From: Arthrobacter sp. SO3
Lineage (GTDB): Bacteria > Actinomycetota > Actinomycetes > Actinomycetales > Micrococcaceae
Direction: 5' to 3'
Length of the DNA: 64,000 bases
NCBI RefSeq assembly: GCF_020532825.1
Contig: NZ_MQTS01000021.1
Location: 1 to 64,000, forward strand
The translations under genes were made by a program, and so were the position numbers. The notes beneath the pieces were generated by a model. That model did no database searches. It was not told where the DNA came from and was given only the letters and a program-made list of their open reading frames with translations. This document shows, one piece after another, positions 1 through 9,744 of the stretch (positions within the stretch are counted from its first letter, which is position 1; every line of letters starts with the position of its first letter).

Positions 1-116
1 TGACCCACCTCCGCGTGGCCCACCCTGCCCTGACCACAAATCTGCCTTGTCAATTTCGCCAACTACATTGGCAAGCCACATTGCACTCCGGAGTCCTGCG
101 GGTTTTTCCCTCGCCT

Positions 117-749
117 CTACCCATGGGCTCGAGCCTGGCGGCCCAGCGCCCGGTTCACGGCCGGGATGTCCAGGAAGGCGGGGTCGAAAGGTTCATCCGA
201 ACCCGTTATCTCGGCCACGCACAGGGAGTATTCGGCGTGCTCCGGATGCGACGAGTCCGCCAACGCGTCCATGATCTCCTCGTAGCCGGGAAATCCTCCG
301 GAGTCTTCCAGCGGGCCGCGCCGGGCACCGTCGACCAGCCACGCCGGCGGAGGATCTTCGTCCGCAGGACGCCGGGAAACCAGTTCGAGCCGGTGGAGCC
401 AGCTGTCGCCAAAGTCGTATTCATAGAACGCTGCGCCTAAACCCAGCGCGAGCAGCTGCTCCAGCGAGCAATCCTCCTCAGGCCTGTCCGCGGGCTCTTC
501 GCAGTCCCGCCGTGGAAGCCACTGCGGGACTTCCGGGATTTCGCCACAGATTGGCCGCAGCGGTACGAAGGGATCATCCGTTGTGAACCTGTGCAGGTGC
601 GCGTCCTCCCAGCCGAAAGCCTCCTGCACGACCAGGTGCACCTGGTTCAGTGCCAGTGATCCAGGGATTTCGAACCGGCGCCAGATTTCAGGCTCGCTGT
701 CGACCAAGCCCACGCGGACCTCCAGCATCGGCTCTGATTCGCCGCTCAT
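117..749 (-). CDS. PRiA4_ORF3 (IS1096 TnpR-like) family protein
   Basis: A 210-residue protein resembling the plasmid pRiA4b ORF-3 family, also annotated as IS1096 passenger TnpR-like. Recognisable features are an early W-R-R-F segment (EIWRRFEIPGSLAL), the block LNQVHLVVQEAFGWEDAHLHRF, a central YEYDFGDSWLHRLEL motif and a C-terminal FPGYEEIMDAL stretch. These are typical of the family, whose biochemical role is unknown. The reading frame stays open further upstream, but that part has unusual composition (Cys-rich, no homology), so the ATG giving MSGESEP was chosen; MDKLGAG at 770 and MACMDK at 779 are alternatives. No transposase lies next to it, so the mobile-element name is only historical. 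Family call fairly sure, function unknown. Confidence 0.75.
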   Translation of the reverse strand: MSGESEPMLEVRVGLVDSEPEIWRRFEIPGSLALNQVHLVVQEAFGWEDAHLHRFTTDDPFVPLRPICGEIPEVPQWLPRRDCEEPADRPEEDCSLEQLLALGLGAAFYEYDFGDSWLHRLELVSRRPADEDPPPAWLVDGARRGPLEDSGGFPGYEEIMDALADSSHPEHAEYSLCVAEITGSDEPFDPAFLDIPAVNRALGRQARAHG

Positions 750-1559
750 CCCGGCCCCGAGCTTATCCATGCAAGCCATTCTTTCAGCCCCACCGCCTGC
801 CAGCGGTCGTGACCTTCTCCCCGGACTACAACGCCTCTTGACGAAATCACAATTACCGGCGTTCAAGTAGGACGAGTAGAAGCAGCAGCCTACTCGGGCA
901 GACAGCCGCAAAAGGAACTCAACCGTTAAAATCTTGACTTGACCACAACAGGAATTAGGAGCAGGGACAACTAAATGGGGGCTTACCGGCCGGCGGTTGC
1001 GCGCCGCAGCGTTCCATTCCGCGACAGCGGAAGCAGGCAGTTTTCTCCTAGGAAGGTCGTCGCGATCCATCGCGGCAGCTTCGAGGGCGCACCGTGCTCA
1101 TGCCCGCCTGCGGAAACAGTTCTAGCGCGCTCGTTCCTTTTCTGACGTGGTGGGCTCAACTTTTCGCCTTGTCGACAGATCGCGCCTCGCTGTTCCGTTG
1201 GAAAGTATGCTCAGCAAAGCTTTGGAAGCTGTGCCAAGTCAGATTCATGCGACTCTCACCAATACTGCCTGGTCACACTGCTAAGCCGTGCAGTCGGAGA
1301 TGGCAAAATAGTCAAAGTCCATTTCTGGCGCGCACTTTAAGCAGTCCTTTTGTCGTCGCGCGTATTCGGCTGCTGCGCGATCTCCCTGCGCGCTGACAAC
1401 GGCACCCCCTGACCCATCCATGGTGGTCCCAGCAGCGCCCGGAGCGGGACCTGTTTTGCGAGCATTTCCCCAATGAGGCACGCACGCCATTTCGCGGGCA
1501 CGATTCGTGAGTCGCATCGGCCTGTTGTGGAACCGGGCGCGAGCGTCCAAAATGACCTC
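750..1559. other. Gene-free, relatively AT-rich stretch
   Basis: About 800 bases between two genes that point away from each other. The composition around 840-1380 is lower in GC than the flanking genes. Open frames here (for example 1094-1396 on the plus strand) give Cys/Trp/Arg-rich translations without domain features and no ribosome binding site, so none is called. Promoters for both flanking genes must lie here, but no convincing -35/-10 pair could be fixed by eye. Confidence 0.5.
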
Positions 1560-2924
1560 ATGCCTGCCGATTCCTCCTCCGCACCGGTTCGCGAAGAGTT
1601 GCCGTTGAGCCGTGCCGATGCGTATGCCCGCGGCCGCCAACTGCGCGGGGCCACGCCGCGTAGTGCACTGGCCGAGCGGAGCACGGCACAGCGTGACGCC
1701 GTCGCGCATATCCACGAACAGAACGAAGACCGTGACCAGGACCTGGTGCCCCTGCGCATGGAGCGCATGCTCGAGAACCCCTTCGCGTTCTACCGGGGGA
1801 CGGCCGGACTGATGGCCATGGACCTCGCCCGCGACCCGCACTCGGGGATCGTGGTCGCGGCATGCGGCGACGCGCACATCAGCAACTTCGGCTTCTATGC
1901 CTCCCCGGAACGCAAACTCGTCTTCGACCTCAACGACTTCGACGAGGCCGGCGCAGCCCCGTGGGACTGGGACCTCAAACGGCTCGTCACGAGCGTGGTG
2001 GTCGGCGGCATTCACGCCGAGTACACCGAACGCGAGGTGCGCAAGGCAGCACGACGCGCCGTCAGGGCGTACCGCAGCGCACTGACCACGATGCTGGAAC
2101 GAAACCCGTACGAGCGCTACTACATGCATAGCAACATCAAATTTGCCCGCAGCCTCCTGAGCGCGGACGCCCAGAAGGTGCTGCACCACGCGATCAGAGA
2201 TGCCAGGAAGCGCACCGGCCAGCGGGCCGTGCGTCGCACCACGCAGATGGACCACGACGGTCGCCTGCGTTTCGTTGAACAGCCTCCGGCAATGACGACT
2301 GCGCCCGTGCAGAACACGGACGTGGTACCGCGCCTGTTCGCCGAATATCGCCGCACGGTCAGTCTCGACGTCCGCACCGTTCTGGCCCAGTACACCCCCA
2401 CCGATCTGGCCCGCCGTGTGGTCGGCGTCGGGAGCGTCGGGACCCGTTGCTTCCTGCAGTTGCTGCAGTCCCCCGATGGGGATGCGCTGCTGCTCCAGGT
2501 GAAGGAGGCCGGGCAGTCAGTGCTGGAACGCTACGGCGGCATCACGCAGCCGAGGAGCAGCGCACAGGATGTGGCAGAGCATGGTCAGGGCACCCGCGTG
2601 GTCCAGCTCCAACGGGTGCTGCAGGCAGTATCGGATCCGTTCCTGGGCCATCTGCAGAACAACGATCGCGACTACTACGTACGCCAGTTCCATGACATGA
2701 AAGGATCGATCGACCTGGCGGGACTCGACTATGTCCCGTTCTTCGACTACGTCCGCACGTGCGCACTCCTGCTCGCACGCGCCCACGCGCAAAGCCCCGC
2801 GGCAGGCCAGATCCTCGGTTACCTGGGTAAATCGGAGGCCGGCACCGAAGCTGTTGTCGACTGGTCGTTCAGCTACGCCCGGCAATCGCTGCTCGACTAT
2901 GAGGCCCTTCGCGCAGCGCCATGA
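1560..2924 (+). CDS. DUF2252 domain-containing protein
   Basis: A 454-residue protein of the DUF2252 family, which has a kinase-like (aminoglycoside phosphotransferase-type) fold according to family knowledge; no substrate is established. The N-terminal LSRADAYARGRQLR segment, the SPFAFYRG-like ENPFAFYRGTAG block, CGDAHISNFG (about residues 102-111) and DLNDFDEAG (about 123-131) are the family signatures and look like the catalytic and metal-binding loops of the kinase fold. The C-terminal part contains DYYVRQFHDMKGSID, also typical. The frame is open from an ATG at 1473, which would add 29 residues without homology; neither ATG has a clear Shine-Dalgarno sequence, so the start is uncertain. 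It is monocistronic. Confidence 0.8.
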   Translation: MPADSSSAPVREELPLSRADAYARGRQLRGATPRSALAERSTAQRDAVAHIHEQNEDRDQDLVPLRMERMLENPFAFYRGTAGLMAMDLARDPHSGIVVAACGDAHISNFGFYASPERKLVFDLNDFDEAGAAPWDWDLKRLVTSVVVGGIHAEYTEREVRKAARRAVRAYRSALTTMLERNPYERYYMHSNIKFARSLLSADAQKVLHHAIRDARKRTGQRAVRRTTQMDHDGRLRFVEQPPAMTTAPVQNTDVVPRLFAEYRRTVSLDVRTVLAQYTPTDLARRVVGVGSVGTRCFLQLLQSPDGDALLLQVKEAGQSVLERYGGITQPRSSAQDVAEHGQGTRVVQLQRVLQAVSDPFLGHLQNNDRDYYVRQFHDMKGSIDLAGLDYVPFFDYVRTCALLLARAHAQSPAAGQILGYLGKSEAGTEAVVDWSFSYARQSLLDYEALRAAP

Positions 2925-3014
2925 CCGTCAGGTGCGAACACTGACCTGCCGGCCGGTCTCGATTTTTCCCTCAGCAAAAGCAAACTCGGGTGGGCAGCGT
3001 CGTCGCTGCGGAAG

Positions 3015-3164
3015 TTAGTGGTCCAGCGGGGATTTCTCCCGGGAGAAATAGACGGCGGAGGATCCCTGCTTCAGGGTCAGCATGGAGAGCTCCCGTATGT
3101 CCTGGGCGTGGGTGACCCCGGCGGGTGCGGCGTCCTCGTCCGTGAGGATGAAGTCGTGGCTCAT
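3015..3164 (-). CDS. Possible 49-residue hypothetical protein
   Basis: A short open frame starting MSHDFILTDEDAAP with a purine-rich GGGGG stretch about 7 nt before the ATG. It ends SREKSPLDH. No family is recognised. It sits directly beside the IS-like palindrome, so it may be a truncated gene remnant or not a gene at all. Composition is not unlike coding sequence, but there is no further support. Confidence 0.25.
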   Translation of the reverse strand: MSHDFILTDEDAAPAGVTHAQDIRELSMLTLKQGSSAVYFSREKSPLDH

Positions 3165-3180
3165 CGTGCTGCCCCCTGAC

Positions 3181-3242
3181 GTGAACTGCTCCCCGGACGT
3201 CGGAACTGAATTTCCCAGTCCAACATCCGGGGAGCAGTTCAC
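3181..3242. repeat. 62-bp inverted repeat resembling two joined IS3-type termini
   Basis: The arms GTGAACTGCTCCCCGGA (3181-3197) and its exact reverse complement (3226-3242) enclose about 28 bases. Extending inwards, 21 of 23 positions match starting from TGAACTGC. Sequences beginning TGAACTGC followed by a C-rich run are typical ends of IS3-family elements (family knowledge), so this looks like a MITE or an element deleted down to its two ends. No target duplication is visible. It could instead act as a transcription terminator hairpin. Confidence 0.55.
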
Positions 3243-3280
3243 CGGTTCACACCGGCCGGGCCCCTTCTCCGTGGCTGGGA

Positions 3281-4324
3281 CTAGGCCAGCGTGGAGGTGT
3301 CGACCACGAAGCGGTACCGCACGTCGGAGGCGAGCACGCGCTCGTAGGCGTCGTTGATCTTCTCGGCCGGGATGACCTCGATCTCGGCGCCGAGCTTGTG
3401 CTCGGCACAGAAATCCAGCATTTCCTGGGTCTCCCGGATGCCGCCGATCATGGATCCGGCGAAGGACCGGCGTCCCGCGATCAGGGCGAACGCGTTCACG
3501 GGCAGCGGTTCCGCCGGGGCGCCCACGTTCACCATGGCGCCGTCGAGGCTCAGCAACTGCAGGTAGGAGCTGATGTCGATCTTCGCGCTGACGGTGTTGA
3601 TGATCAGGTCGAAAGAGCCTGCCAGATCCGTGAAGGTGTTTTCATCGCTGGTGGCGAAGTAGTGGTCCGCGCCCAGCTTCAGCCCGTCCTCCTGCTTCTT
3701 CAGCGACTGTGAAAGCACGGTCACCTCGGCGCCCATGGCGTGGGCAAGCTTGACGGCCATGTGTCCGAGGCCGCCGAGTCCCACGACCGCCACCTTTTTG
3801 CCGGGTCCGGCACCCCAGTGACGCAGCGGGGAGTAGGTAGTGACGCCGGCGCAGAGCAGCGGCGCGGCGACGTCGAGTTCGATGCCCTCCGGGATCCGCA
3901 CGACGAAGTCCTCGGTCACCACCACATGGGTGGAGTAGCCGCCCTGGGTGATCGTGCCGTCGCGGTCCACGGCACCGTAGGTGCCCGTGTTCCCGGCGAG
4001 GCAGTACTGTTCCTCGCCGGCCCGGCAGTTGACGCACTCGCGGCAGGAGTTGACCATGCAGCCGACGCCGACCCGGTCGCCCACGTTGTGCTTGGTGACG
4101 GCCGAGCCGACCTCGGTGACGATGCCGGCAATTTCGTGGCCCGGTGCCAGCGGGAACTGCTGCGGGCCCCAGTCACCGCGGACGGTGTGGATGTCGGAGT
4201 GGCAGATGCCGGCGAACTTGATGTCGATCAGGACGTCGTGCGGTCCAACGTCCCGGCGCTCGATGGTGGTCGGCGCGAGGGGTTCGGTCGCCGAGGGGGC
4301 GGCGTAAGCGTTAACGGTAAGCAT
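3281..4324 (-). CDS. Zinc-dependent NAD(P) alcohol dehydrogenase
   Basis: A 347-residue medium-chain dehydrogenase of the cinnamyl-alcohol/YahK-like branch, interconverting aldehydes and alcohols in the cytoplasm. Catalytic zinc ligands are visible as C41 (GICHSDIH), H63-E64 (GHE) and C158; the structural zinc site is C94, C97, C100 and C108. The nucleotide-binding loop is GLGGLG at 182-187. The start at MLTVNAY is preceded by AGGAG at good spacing; the frame is open further upstream but without homology. It is divergent from an XRE/MmyB regulator across 192 bp, so that regulator probably controls it. The exact substrate is not predictable. Confidence 0.9.
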   Translation of the reverse strand: MLTVNAYAAPSATEPLAPTTIERRDVGPHDVLIDIKFAGICHSDIHTVRGDWGPQQFPLAPGHEIAGIVTEVGSAVTKHNVGDRVGVGCMVNSCRECVNCRAGEEQYCLAGNTGTYGAVDRDGTITQGGYSTHVVVTEDFVVRIPEGIELDVAAPLLCAGVTTYSPLRHWGAGPGKKVAVVGLGGLGHMAVKLAHAMGAEVTVLSQSLKKQEDGLKLGADHYFATSDENTFTDLAGSFDLIINTVSAKIDISSYLQLLSLDGAMVNVGAPAEPLPVNAFALIAGRRSFAGSMIGGIRETQEMLDFCAEHKLGAEIEVIPAEKINDAYERVLASDVRYRFVVDTSTLA

Positions 4325-4447
4325 GGATCTCCTGCTTGTGGAAGGTTTTGGGGGGGTGCCCCGGCGTCCCGCACCGGATAGGCGCGGCATTTCGGCCCGG
4401 ACGTCATCGGGGGCACTCTCTATCAAACACCACTGAGCTGCCGGTGA

Positions 4448-4485
4448 GGGAGGCCCTGCTGTGAGGGGTCCTGGCAGGGACTCCC
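4448..4485. promoter_or_regulatory. Candidate operator, imperfect inverted repeat
   Basis: GGGAGGCCCTGC (4448-4459) and GCAGGGACTCCC (4474-4485) pair at 11 of 12 positions with a 14-nt spacer. It lies between the divergent dehydrogenase and XRE-regulator genes, about 30 bp before the regulator ATG, where an autoregulatory site would be expected. Assignment is inferred from position only. Confidence 0.35.
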
Positions 4486-4516
4486 TTACGGCGCCGCACC
4501 CTCTAACGTTGAAGGT

Positions 4517-5452
4517 ATGGACAACCAGAGCGAGACCCGGGACTTCCTGGCCACCCGGCGGGCGAAAATCACCCCGGAACAGGCGGGTCTACCCGTCTCC
4601 GGCGGCAACCGCCGGGTCCCCGGACTGCGCCGCGGCGAGGTTGCCCTCCTGGCCGGGGTCAGTGTCGAGTATTACACCCGGCTGGAACGCGGAAACCTCT
4701 CCGGAGTCTCCGAGGGAGTCCTGGAAGCCTTGGCGCGGGCTCTGCAGCTGGATGAGGCCGAGCAGGCGCACCTGTTCGACCTGGCCCGGGCGGCGAGCAC
4801 CAGCCGCAAACCGCAGCGCCGCCGACCCACCACCCAGCCGGTCCGTGCGAGCGTGCAACTCATGCTCGACGCGATCAGCAACGCCCCGGCGTTCGTGCGC
4901 AACGGGCGCCTGGACATCCTCGCTGCCAACCAGCTCGGCTACGCGCTGTATTCCGAGATGTACGCCAGCCCGGTCCGGCCGGCCAACCATGCCCGGTTCA
5001 TTTTCCTGGACAACCGTTCCTACGGTTTCTACCCGGACTGGGACCGCGCCGCGAATGACACGGTGGCAATCCTGCGCACCGAGGCCGGCCGTAACCCCTA
5101 CGACCGCGGCCTGACCGACCTGGTGGGGGAACTCTCCACGCGCAGTGAGGAGTTCCGCACCCGGTGGGCGGCCCACAATGTCCGCCTGCACCACTCCGGG
5201 ATCAAGCACCTCCGCCACCCCGTAGTCGGCGACCTCCACCTCCTGTACGAGTCCCTGGATCTGTCCGCCGACGCCGGGCTGTCGCTGCTCGCCTACACGG
5301 CTGAGCCCCGTTCAACCACCGGGGACGCCTTGCGGCTGCTCGCCAGCTGGGCCGCGACGCAGAAGTCGGAGGCGCTGCAGGCCGAGACGCCGCCGGACCC
5401 GGCGCAGCAATCCGCCGCTACCCAATCAGGGCAAGCACCGCTCCAGCAGTAA
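4517..5452 (+). CDS. XRE-family transcriptional regulator with MmyB-like ligand domain
   Basis: A 311-residue regulator. The N-terminal part (about 10-85) is a helix-turn-helix of the type [28 protein letters not shown]. From about residue 105 to 275 it matches the MmyB-like ligand-binding domain ([22 protein letters not shown]-like and HLLYESLDL motifs), a fatty-acid-binding PAS-like fold in characterised relatives. Actinobacterial members often sit divergently beside an oxidoreductase and control it, as here. Its 3-prime end overlaps the 3-prime end of the convergent biotin carboxylase gene by 35 bp. Confidence 0.88.
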   Translation: MDNQSETRDFLATRRAKITPEQAGLPVSGGNRRVPGLRRGEVALLAGVSVEYYTRLERGNLSGVSEGVLEALARALQLDEAEQAHLFDLARAASTSRKPQRRRPTTQPVRASVQLMLDAISNAPAFVRNGRLDILAANQLGYALYSEMYASPVRPANHARFIFLDNRSYGFYPDWDRAANDTVAILRTEAGRNPYDRGLTDLVGELSTRSEEFRTRWAAHNVRLHHSGIKHLRHPVVGDLHLLYESLDLSADAGLSLLAYTAEPRSTTGDALRLLASWAATQKSEALQAETPPDPAQQSAATQSGQAPLQQ

Positions 5453-7178
5453 CGACGCCGCCGGCCTCCGCGCGGACGCCCGTGACGGTCCCGCCGCGGT
5501 GGGCGGCGACCTGGGTTTCCATCTTCATCGCTTCCAGCACCACCACGGGATCCCCTGCCGAGACTTCGGCGCCCGGTGCGACGAGCCACTTCACCACGGT
5601 GCCGGCCATGTCGGCGCGCAGCTCCCCGGGATCAGCGCCGACAGCTCCGGCGTCGGACGCTCCGTCCACGGAAACTCCCGCAGGAAGTGGGCCGCCCGAG
5701 CGGGCCCAGCCGTCCAGCAGGTCCGCCGGCAGCCCGACGGCCATCCGGCGGCCGTCCACCTCGACTGTGATGGTGCGGCGTTCGCCGTCGGGCGCTGTGG
5801 TGCTGAAGCCTGAATCGGCGGGAATGGAGCTACTGTCTGCGAAGTCGGTTTCGATCCAGCGGGTGTGGATGCCGAGGCCGGTCTCGGACGTGAAGTCCGG
5901 GGATTCGAGCACGGCGCGGTGGAACGGCAGCACGGTGGCCACCCCGGTGATGCTGATTTCGGCGAGGGCCCGGCGGGCGCGGCGCAGTGCCTGCTGCCGG
6001 TCGACGCCGGTGACGATCAGTTTCGCCAGCAGCGAGTCGAACTGCGGCGGCACGAACGAGCCGGAGCGGACGCCGGTGTCGAGCCGGATGCCGGGGCCGG
6101 TGGGGCCGTGGAACTCCTCGACGGTGCCGGGTGAGGGCAGGAAGCCGCGCCCGACGTCCTCGGCGTTGAGCCGGAATTCGAAGGAGTGCCCGCGCGGTGC
6201 CGGGTCCTCGGTGATGCGCAGCGGTTCCCCGGCGGCGATGCGGAACTGCTCCTGGACGAGGTCGATGCCGGTAGTTTCCTCGGTGATGGGGTGCTCCACC
6301 TGGAGCCTGGTGTTCACCTCAAGGAACGCAACGGTGCCGTCGGCTGCGACCAGGAATTCCACGGTGCCGGCGCCGGAGTAGCCGGCTTCGCGGCAGACGG
6401 CCTTGGCGGCGTCGTAGATCTGGCGGGTCTGCTCGTCGCTCAGGAATGGCGCGGGGGCCTCCTCGACGAGCTTCTGGTGCCGGCGCTGGAGCGAGCAGTC
6501 GCGGGTTCCGACGACGACGACGTTGCCGTGGGTGTCCGCGAGGACCTGCGCCTCGACGTGCCGCGGACGGTCGAGGTAGCGCTCCACGAAGCATTCGCCG
6601 CGGCCGAAGGCGGCGACGGCCTCGCGGACGGCGGAGTCGAAGGCTTCCTCGACCTCGTCGAGGGAGCGGACCACCTTCATGCCGCGGCCTCCGCCGCCGA
6701 AGGCCGCCTTGATAGCCATCGGCAGGCCGTGCTGTTCGGCGAAGGCGCGGGCCTCCGCGGCGGTTTCCACCGGGCCGTCGCTGCCGGCGACGAGCGGTGC
6801 GCCGGCGCGGACGGCGGCTTCGCGGGCGGTGATCTTGTTGCCGAGCAGGCGGATGGCGTCCGGGGTGGGGCCGATCCAGGTGAGGCCGGCGTCGAGGACG
6901 GCCTGGGCGAATTCGGCGTTCTCAGACAGGAAGCCATAGCCGGGGTGGAGGGCGTCGGCGCCGGATTCGGCCGCGGCTGCGAGCAGCTTGGGGATGTTGA
7001 GGTAGGTGTCCGCGGGCGAATTGCCACCCAGGGCGTAGGCCTCGTCCGCGGCCGAGACGTGCAGGGCGTCGGCGTCGATGTCCGCATAGACAGCAACGGA
7101 GGCCAGCTGGGCGTCGTCGCAGGCCCGGGCGATCCGGACGGCGATTTCACCGCGGTTGGCGATCAGGACCTTGCGCAT
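5418..7178 (-). CDS. Biotin carboxylase fused to biotin carboxyl carrier domain
   Basis: A 586-residue AccC/AccA3-like protein. It starts with the biotin carboxylase N-domain ([17 protein letters not shown]), then the ATP-grasp with [10 protein letters not shown] and [18 protein letters not shown], and ends with a biotinyl domain whose attachment Lys is K552 in [10 protein letters not shown]. It carboxylates its own biotin using ATP and bicarbonate. No classical acyl-CoA carboxyltransferase is nearby. Its start overlaps the stop of the fused pxpB-pxpC gene (TGATG), so it belongs to the 5-oxoproline cluster. KipI/KipA proteins are homologous to the carboxyltransferase part of urea carboxylase, so the pair could form a split biotin-dependent enzyme. 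That is inference; generic annotation would be acetyl/propionyl-CoA carboxylase alpha subunit. Confidence 0.88.
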   Translation of the reverse strand: MRKVLIANRGEIAVRIARACDDAQLASVAVYADIDADALHVSAADEAYALGGNSPADTYLNIPKLLAAAAESGADALHPGYGFLSENAEFAQAVLDAGLTWIGPTPDAIRLLGNKITAREAAVRAGAPLVAGSDGPVETAAEARAFAEQHGLPMAIKAAFGGGGRGMKVVRSLDEVEEAFDSAVREAVAAFGRGECFVERYLDRPRHVEAQVLADTHGNVVVVGTRDCSLQRRHQKLVEEAPAPFLSDEQTRQIYDAAKAVCREAGYSGAGTVEFLVAADGTVAFLEVNTRLQVEHPITEETTGIDLVQEQFRIAAGEPLRITEDPAPRGHSFEFRLNAEDVGRGFLPSPGTVEEFHGPTGPGIRLDTGVRSGSFVPPQFDSLLAKLIVTGVDRQQALRRARRALAEISITGVATVLPFHRAVLESPDFTSETGLGIHTRWIETDFADSSSIPADSGFSTTAPDGERRTITVEVDGRRMAVGLPADLLDGWARSGGPLPAGVSVDGASDAGAVGADPGELRADMAGTVVKWLVAPGAEVSAGDPVVVLEAMKMETQVAAHRGGTVTGVRAEAGGVVTAGAVLALIG

Positions 7179-8839
7179 CAGTTACTCGCTTCTTGTTCGG
7201 GGGTGGCGTTCTCGGTAATGGGGTTTTCGGCCCAGCGGAAGCGGATCTTGCCGCCGATCGGGACCTGGGCGGCGCGGTCCAGCTGGGAGTCGACCACCAC
7301 GGCGATCACGGGGTAGCCGCCGGTCATCGGGTGGTCGGCCAGGAAGAGTACGGGCAGCCCTTCCGGCGGGACCTGCAGGGCTCCGGCGACGGTGCCCTCG
7401 CTGGCGAGTTCACCCTGCCGGGCGCGCTGCAGCGGAGTTCCCTGCAGGCGCATGCCCACCCGGTTGGACTGCGGTTTCACCTCCCAGTCCTGCCCGCAGA
7501 AGGACGCCAGCGCGGGGGCGTCGAACCAGTCGGCGCGGGGGCCGGGGACGACGTCAAGCACGGTGACACCGCTGCCCGGGAATTCCGGCTGCAGTTCGGG
7601 GTGCCCGACGACGCCGGATTCGGCCTCCCCGCCGGAGGCGAGGAGCTGGCCGGCGGCCAGCGGGGCCGGGCCGATCCCGGACATGGTGTCGGTCGAGCGG
7701 CTGCCGAGCACCGGGGCGGTGTCCGCGCCGCCGCGGACGGCGAGGTAGCTGCGGAAGCCGGTCTGCAGGGCGCCGATGGTCAGGGTTTCGCCGTCGAGAA
7801 GTGCGAAAGGGGTGGCCATCGGGACGGTCCGCCAGAAGGGCCCGGCGTCGTCAGAATCGATGTCGGACGGCGTCCCGACGGTCAGCTCCGCGGGCGCTCC
7901 GGTGACGGCGAGGACCTGGTCCCCGACGGCCTGCACCGACAGTCCGCTGGCGACGGTCTCGACCGCAGCGGCCGACGGCGCGTTCCCGACCAGGCGGTTG
8001 GCCCGGCGCAGGGAGGCCCGGTCCAGCGCGCCGGCCGCGGAGACGCCCAGGCCAGAGTGGCCGTAGCGGCCGAGGTCCTGGATCAGGCTCTGCAGGCCCG
8101 GTGAGACGATCCGCAGGCCGGACGTCACCTGCGGGGCGGTTGCCGTGGCCGGGTGTTCCGGCGCCAGCGTCACGACCTCCCGGACCGCGCGGAACTGGAC
8201 GCGGTGGCCGGGGACGGCCAGGGCGGGCTGCTCCCGGTCCAGGTCCCACATCCTGGCGCCGGTCCGGCCGATCAGCTGCCAGCCGCCGGGCGAGCGGCGC
8301 GGATACACGGCCGAATAGTTCCCGGCCAGCGCCACCGAGCCGGCCGGGACGGCGGTGCGCGGGGAGCTGCGCCGCGGCACTTCGAGCACCTGGTTCTCCC
8401 CCACCATGTAGCCGAAGCCGGGGGCGAAGCCGGCGAAAGCCACGGTCCAGATCTGCCCGGTGTGGGCTGCGATCACGCCGTCGGCCCCGAGGCCGGTCAG
8501 TTCCCCGGCTTCGGCGAGGTCCTCGCCGTCGTACACGGTGTCGATGAGCACCAGTTCGCCGTCCCGCTGCACGGGCGCGGTGAGGTCAAGCTGGAGCAGC
8601 CGCGCGGCGATCCGCCGGGCCGCAACCGGTGAGTCGGCCGTGACCAGGACCGTCTCGGCCGCAGCCAGGACGTCCAGCTGGCCCGGCAGCGGCTTCTCGA
8701 GGAGCAGCGCCTGCAGGGCCAGCACGTCCTGGGTTCCGGAGAGCTCGGCAAGTACCGCGCGGGTTCCCACCGCCCGCACGGAGCGGACCTTTTGTACTGC
8801 CGCCTTTTGTACTGCCAGGGTTTCCATAGCTGCCTTCAT
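7178..8839 (-). CDS. pxpB-pxpC fusion: Fused 5-oxoprolinase subunits B and C (KipI-KipA)
   Basis: A 553-residue fusion. Residues about 20-230 are PxpB/KipI (allophanate hydrolase subunit 1-like; [10 protein letters not shown] and [19 protein letters not shown] motifs). Residues about 245-545 are PxpC/KipA (subunit 2-like; [31 protein letters not shown] and [19 protein letters not shown] motifs). With PxpA it forms the ATP-dependent 5-oxoprolinase that opens 5-oxo-L-proline to glutamate. In many bacteria B and C are separate genes. The N-terminus has a small direct repeat (AVQKAAVQK). It is 33 bp after pxpA and directly coupled to the biotin carboxylase gene. Confidence 0.92.
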   Translation of the reverse strand: MKAAMETLAVQKAAVQKVRSVRAVGTRAVLAELSGTQDVLALQALLLEKPLPGQLDVLAAAETVLVTADSPVAARRIAARLLQLDLTAPVQRDGELVLIDTVYDGEDLAEAGELTGLGADGVIAAHTGQIWTVAFAGFAPGFGYMVGENQVLEVPRRSSPRTAVPAGSVALAGNYSAVYPRRSPGGWQLIGRTGARMWDLDREQPALAVPGHRVQFRAVREVVTLAPEHPATATAPQVTSGLRIVSPGLQSLIQDLGRYGHSGLGVSAAGALDRASLRRANRLVGNAPSAAAVETVASGLSVQAVGDQVLAVTGAPAELTVGTPSDIDSDDAGPFWRTVPMATPFALLDGETLTIGALQTGFRSYLAVRGGADTAPVLGSRSTDTMSGIGPAPLAAGQLLASGGEAESGVVGHPELQPEFPGSGVTVLDVVPGPRADWFDAPALASFCGQDWEVKPQSNRVGMRLQGTPLQRARQGELASEGTVAGALQVPPEGLPVLFLADHPMTGGYPVIAVVVDSQLDRAAQVPIGGKIRFRWAENPITENATPEQEASN

Positions 8840-8872
8840 CGTTGCCGGTGCCTTGATCTGGATCCGCGCCGC

Positions 8873-9637
8873 TTAGGCGTGCACGAATGCGGCCGTGCTG
8901 ATACCGGCGGCGGTCAGGGCCGCACGGACTGCGGCGGCCATGGTGACGGCTCCCGGGGAGTCGCCGTGCACGCAGATGCTCTCCGCGCGGATCTTCAGGA
9001 TGGAGCCGTCAATGGTGCGGACGGCGGAATCGGAGGCCATCCGGAGGACATGCTCAGTGACCTCCGCGTGGTCGTGCAGGACGGCTCCGGGCAGCGTGCG
9101 GGACACAAGGGTGCCGTCCGGGTTGTAGGCCCGGTCCGCGAAGGCTTCGGTCACGGCACGGAGGCCGGCGGCCTCGGCCAAGCGGAGCACTTCGGAGCCC
9201 GGAAGGCCCAGGATGGGCAGGTTCGGGTCGACGGATTTGACGGCGTCGACGACGGCTTTCGCCTGCGCGGTGTGTGCCACGATCGCGTTGTACAGGCCGC
9301 CGTGCGGCTTGACGTAGGTGACTCTGCCGCCTTCCGCGGCGGCCAGTGCCTGCAGCGCGCCGATCTGGTAGACGACGTCGTCCGCAAGTTCGATCGGGTC
9401 GATGTCCAGGAAACGCCGGCCGAAACCTGCGAGGTCGCGGTAGCCGACGTGGGCGCCGATCACGACGCCGGCGGCCACCGCCTCGCGGCAGGTCTTCCGG
9501 ATCACGCTGGGGTCCCCGGCATGGAACCCGCAGGCCACGTTCGCGCTGGAAACCGAACGGAACATCGCCGTATCGTCACCCAGGCTCCAGCGTCCGTAGG
9601 ATTCGCCGACGTCGCTGTTCAGGTCAATGGTTGCCAT
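8873..9637 (-). CDS. pxpA: 5-oxoprolinase subunit A (LamB/YcsF family)
   Basis: A 254-residue PxpA protein beginning [17 protein letters not shown], the usual family N-terminus, followed by [14 protein letters not shown] and [10 protein letters not shown], the conserved metal/substrate-binding segments. It is the hydrolytic subunit of ATP-dependent 5-oxoprolinase, acting with the fused B-C protein encoded next. The start was chosen because GAGG lies 7 nt upstream and homologs begin here; an in-frame ATG at 9655 adds six residues. First gene of the minus-strand arm of the cluster; a GntR-type palindrome lies 52 bp upstream. Confidence 0.93.
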   Translation of the reverse strand: MATIDLNSDVGESYGRWSLGDDTAMFRSVSSANVACGFHAGDPSVIRKTCREAVAAGVVIGAHVGYRDLAGFGRRFLDIDPIELADDVVYQIGALQALAAAEGGRVTYVKPHGGLYNAIVAHTAQAKAVVDAVKSVDPNLPILGLPGSEVLRLAEAAGLRAVTEAFADRAYNPDGTLVSRTLPGAVLHDHAEVTEHVLRMASDSAVRTIDGSILKIRAESICVHGDSPGAVTMAAAVRAALTAAGISTAAFVHA

Positions 9638-9688
9638 CTGTGATCCTCGTCTCATGGGGTTCCTTTATCTAGGATGCACTACATCCCC

Positions 9689-9705
9689 GAATTGTTCAAC
9701 AATTC
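9689..9705. promoter_or_regulatory. GntR operator copy 1
   Basis: GAATTGTTCAACAATTC is a perfect 17-bp palindrome in the divergent region between pxpA and the GntR gene. The core ATTGTT-s-AACAAT recurs twice before the NRAMP-like gene on the other side of the regulator. A GntR/FadR-type homodimer would be expected to bind such a site. Binding is inferred. Confidence 0.7.
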
Positions 9706-9744
9706 TTCGATTCTACGATGTGGCGATCGTGTAGATTCGCATCT

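Noticed and set aside
1094-1396. Open frame of about 100 codons on the plus strand
   Set aside because: Trp/Arg/Cys-rich translation, no ribosome binding site, no family motif, and low-GC surroundings; probably not a gene.
5418-5452. 35-bp overlap of the XRE-regulator and biotin-carboxylase 3-prime ends as an antisense control device
   Set aside because: Short convergent overlaps of stop regions are common in compact genomes; there is no independent sign of regulation.
7178-8839. AVQKAAVQK direct repeat at the N-terminus of the PxpB-PxpC fusion as a sign of a misassembly
   Set aside because: Only 12-13 bp of in-frame repetition; a short natural slippage duplication explains it.
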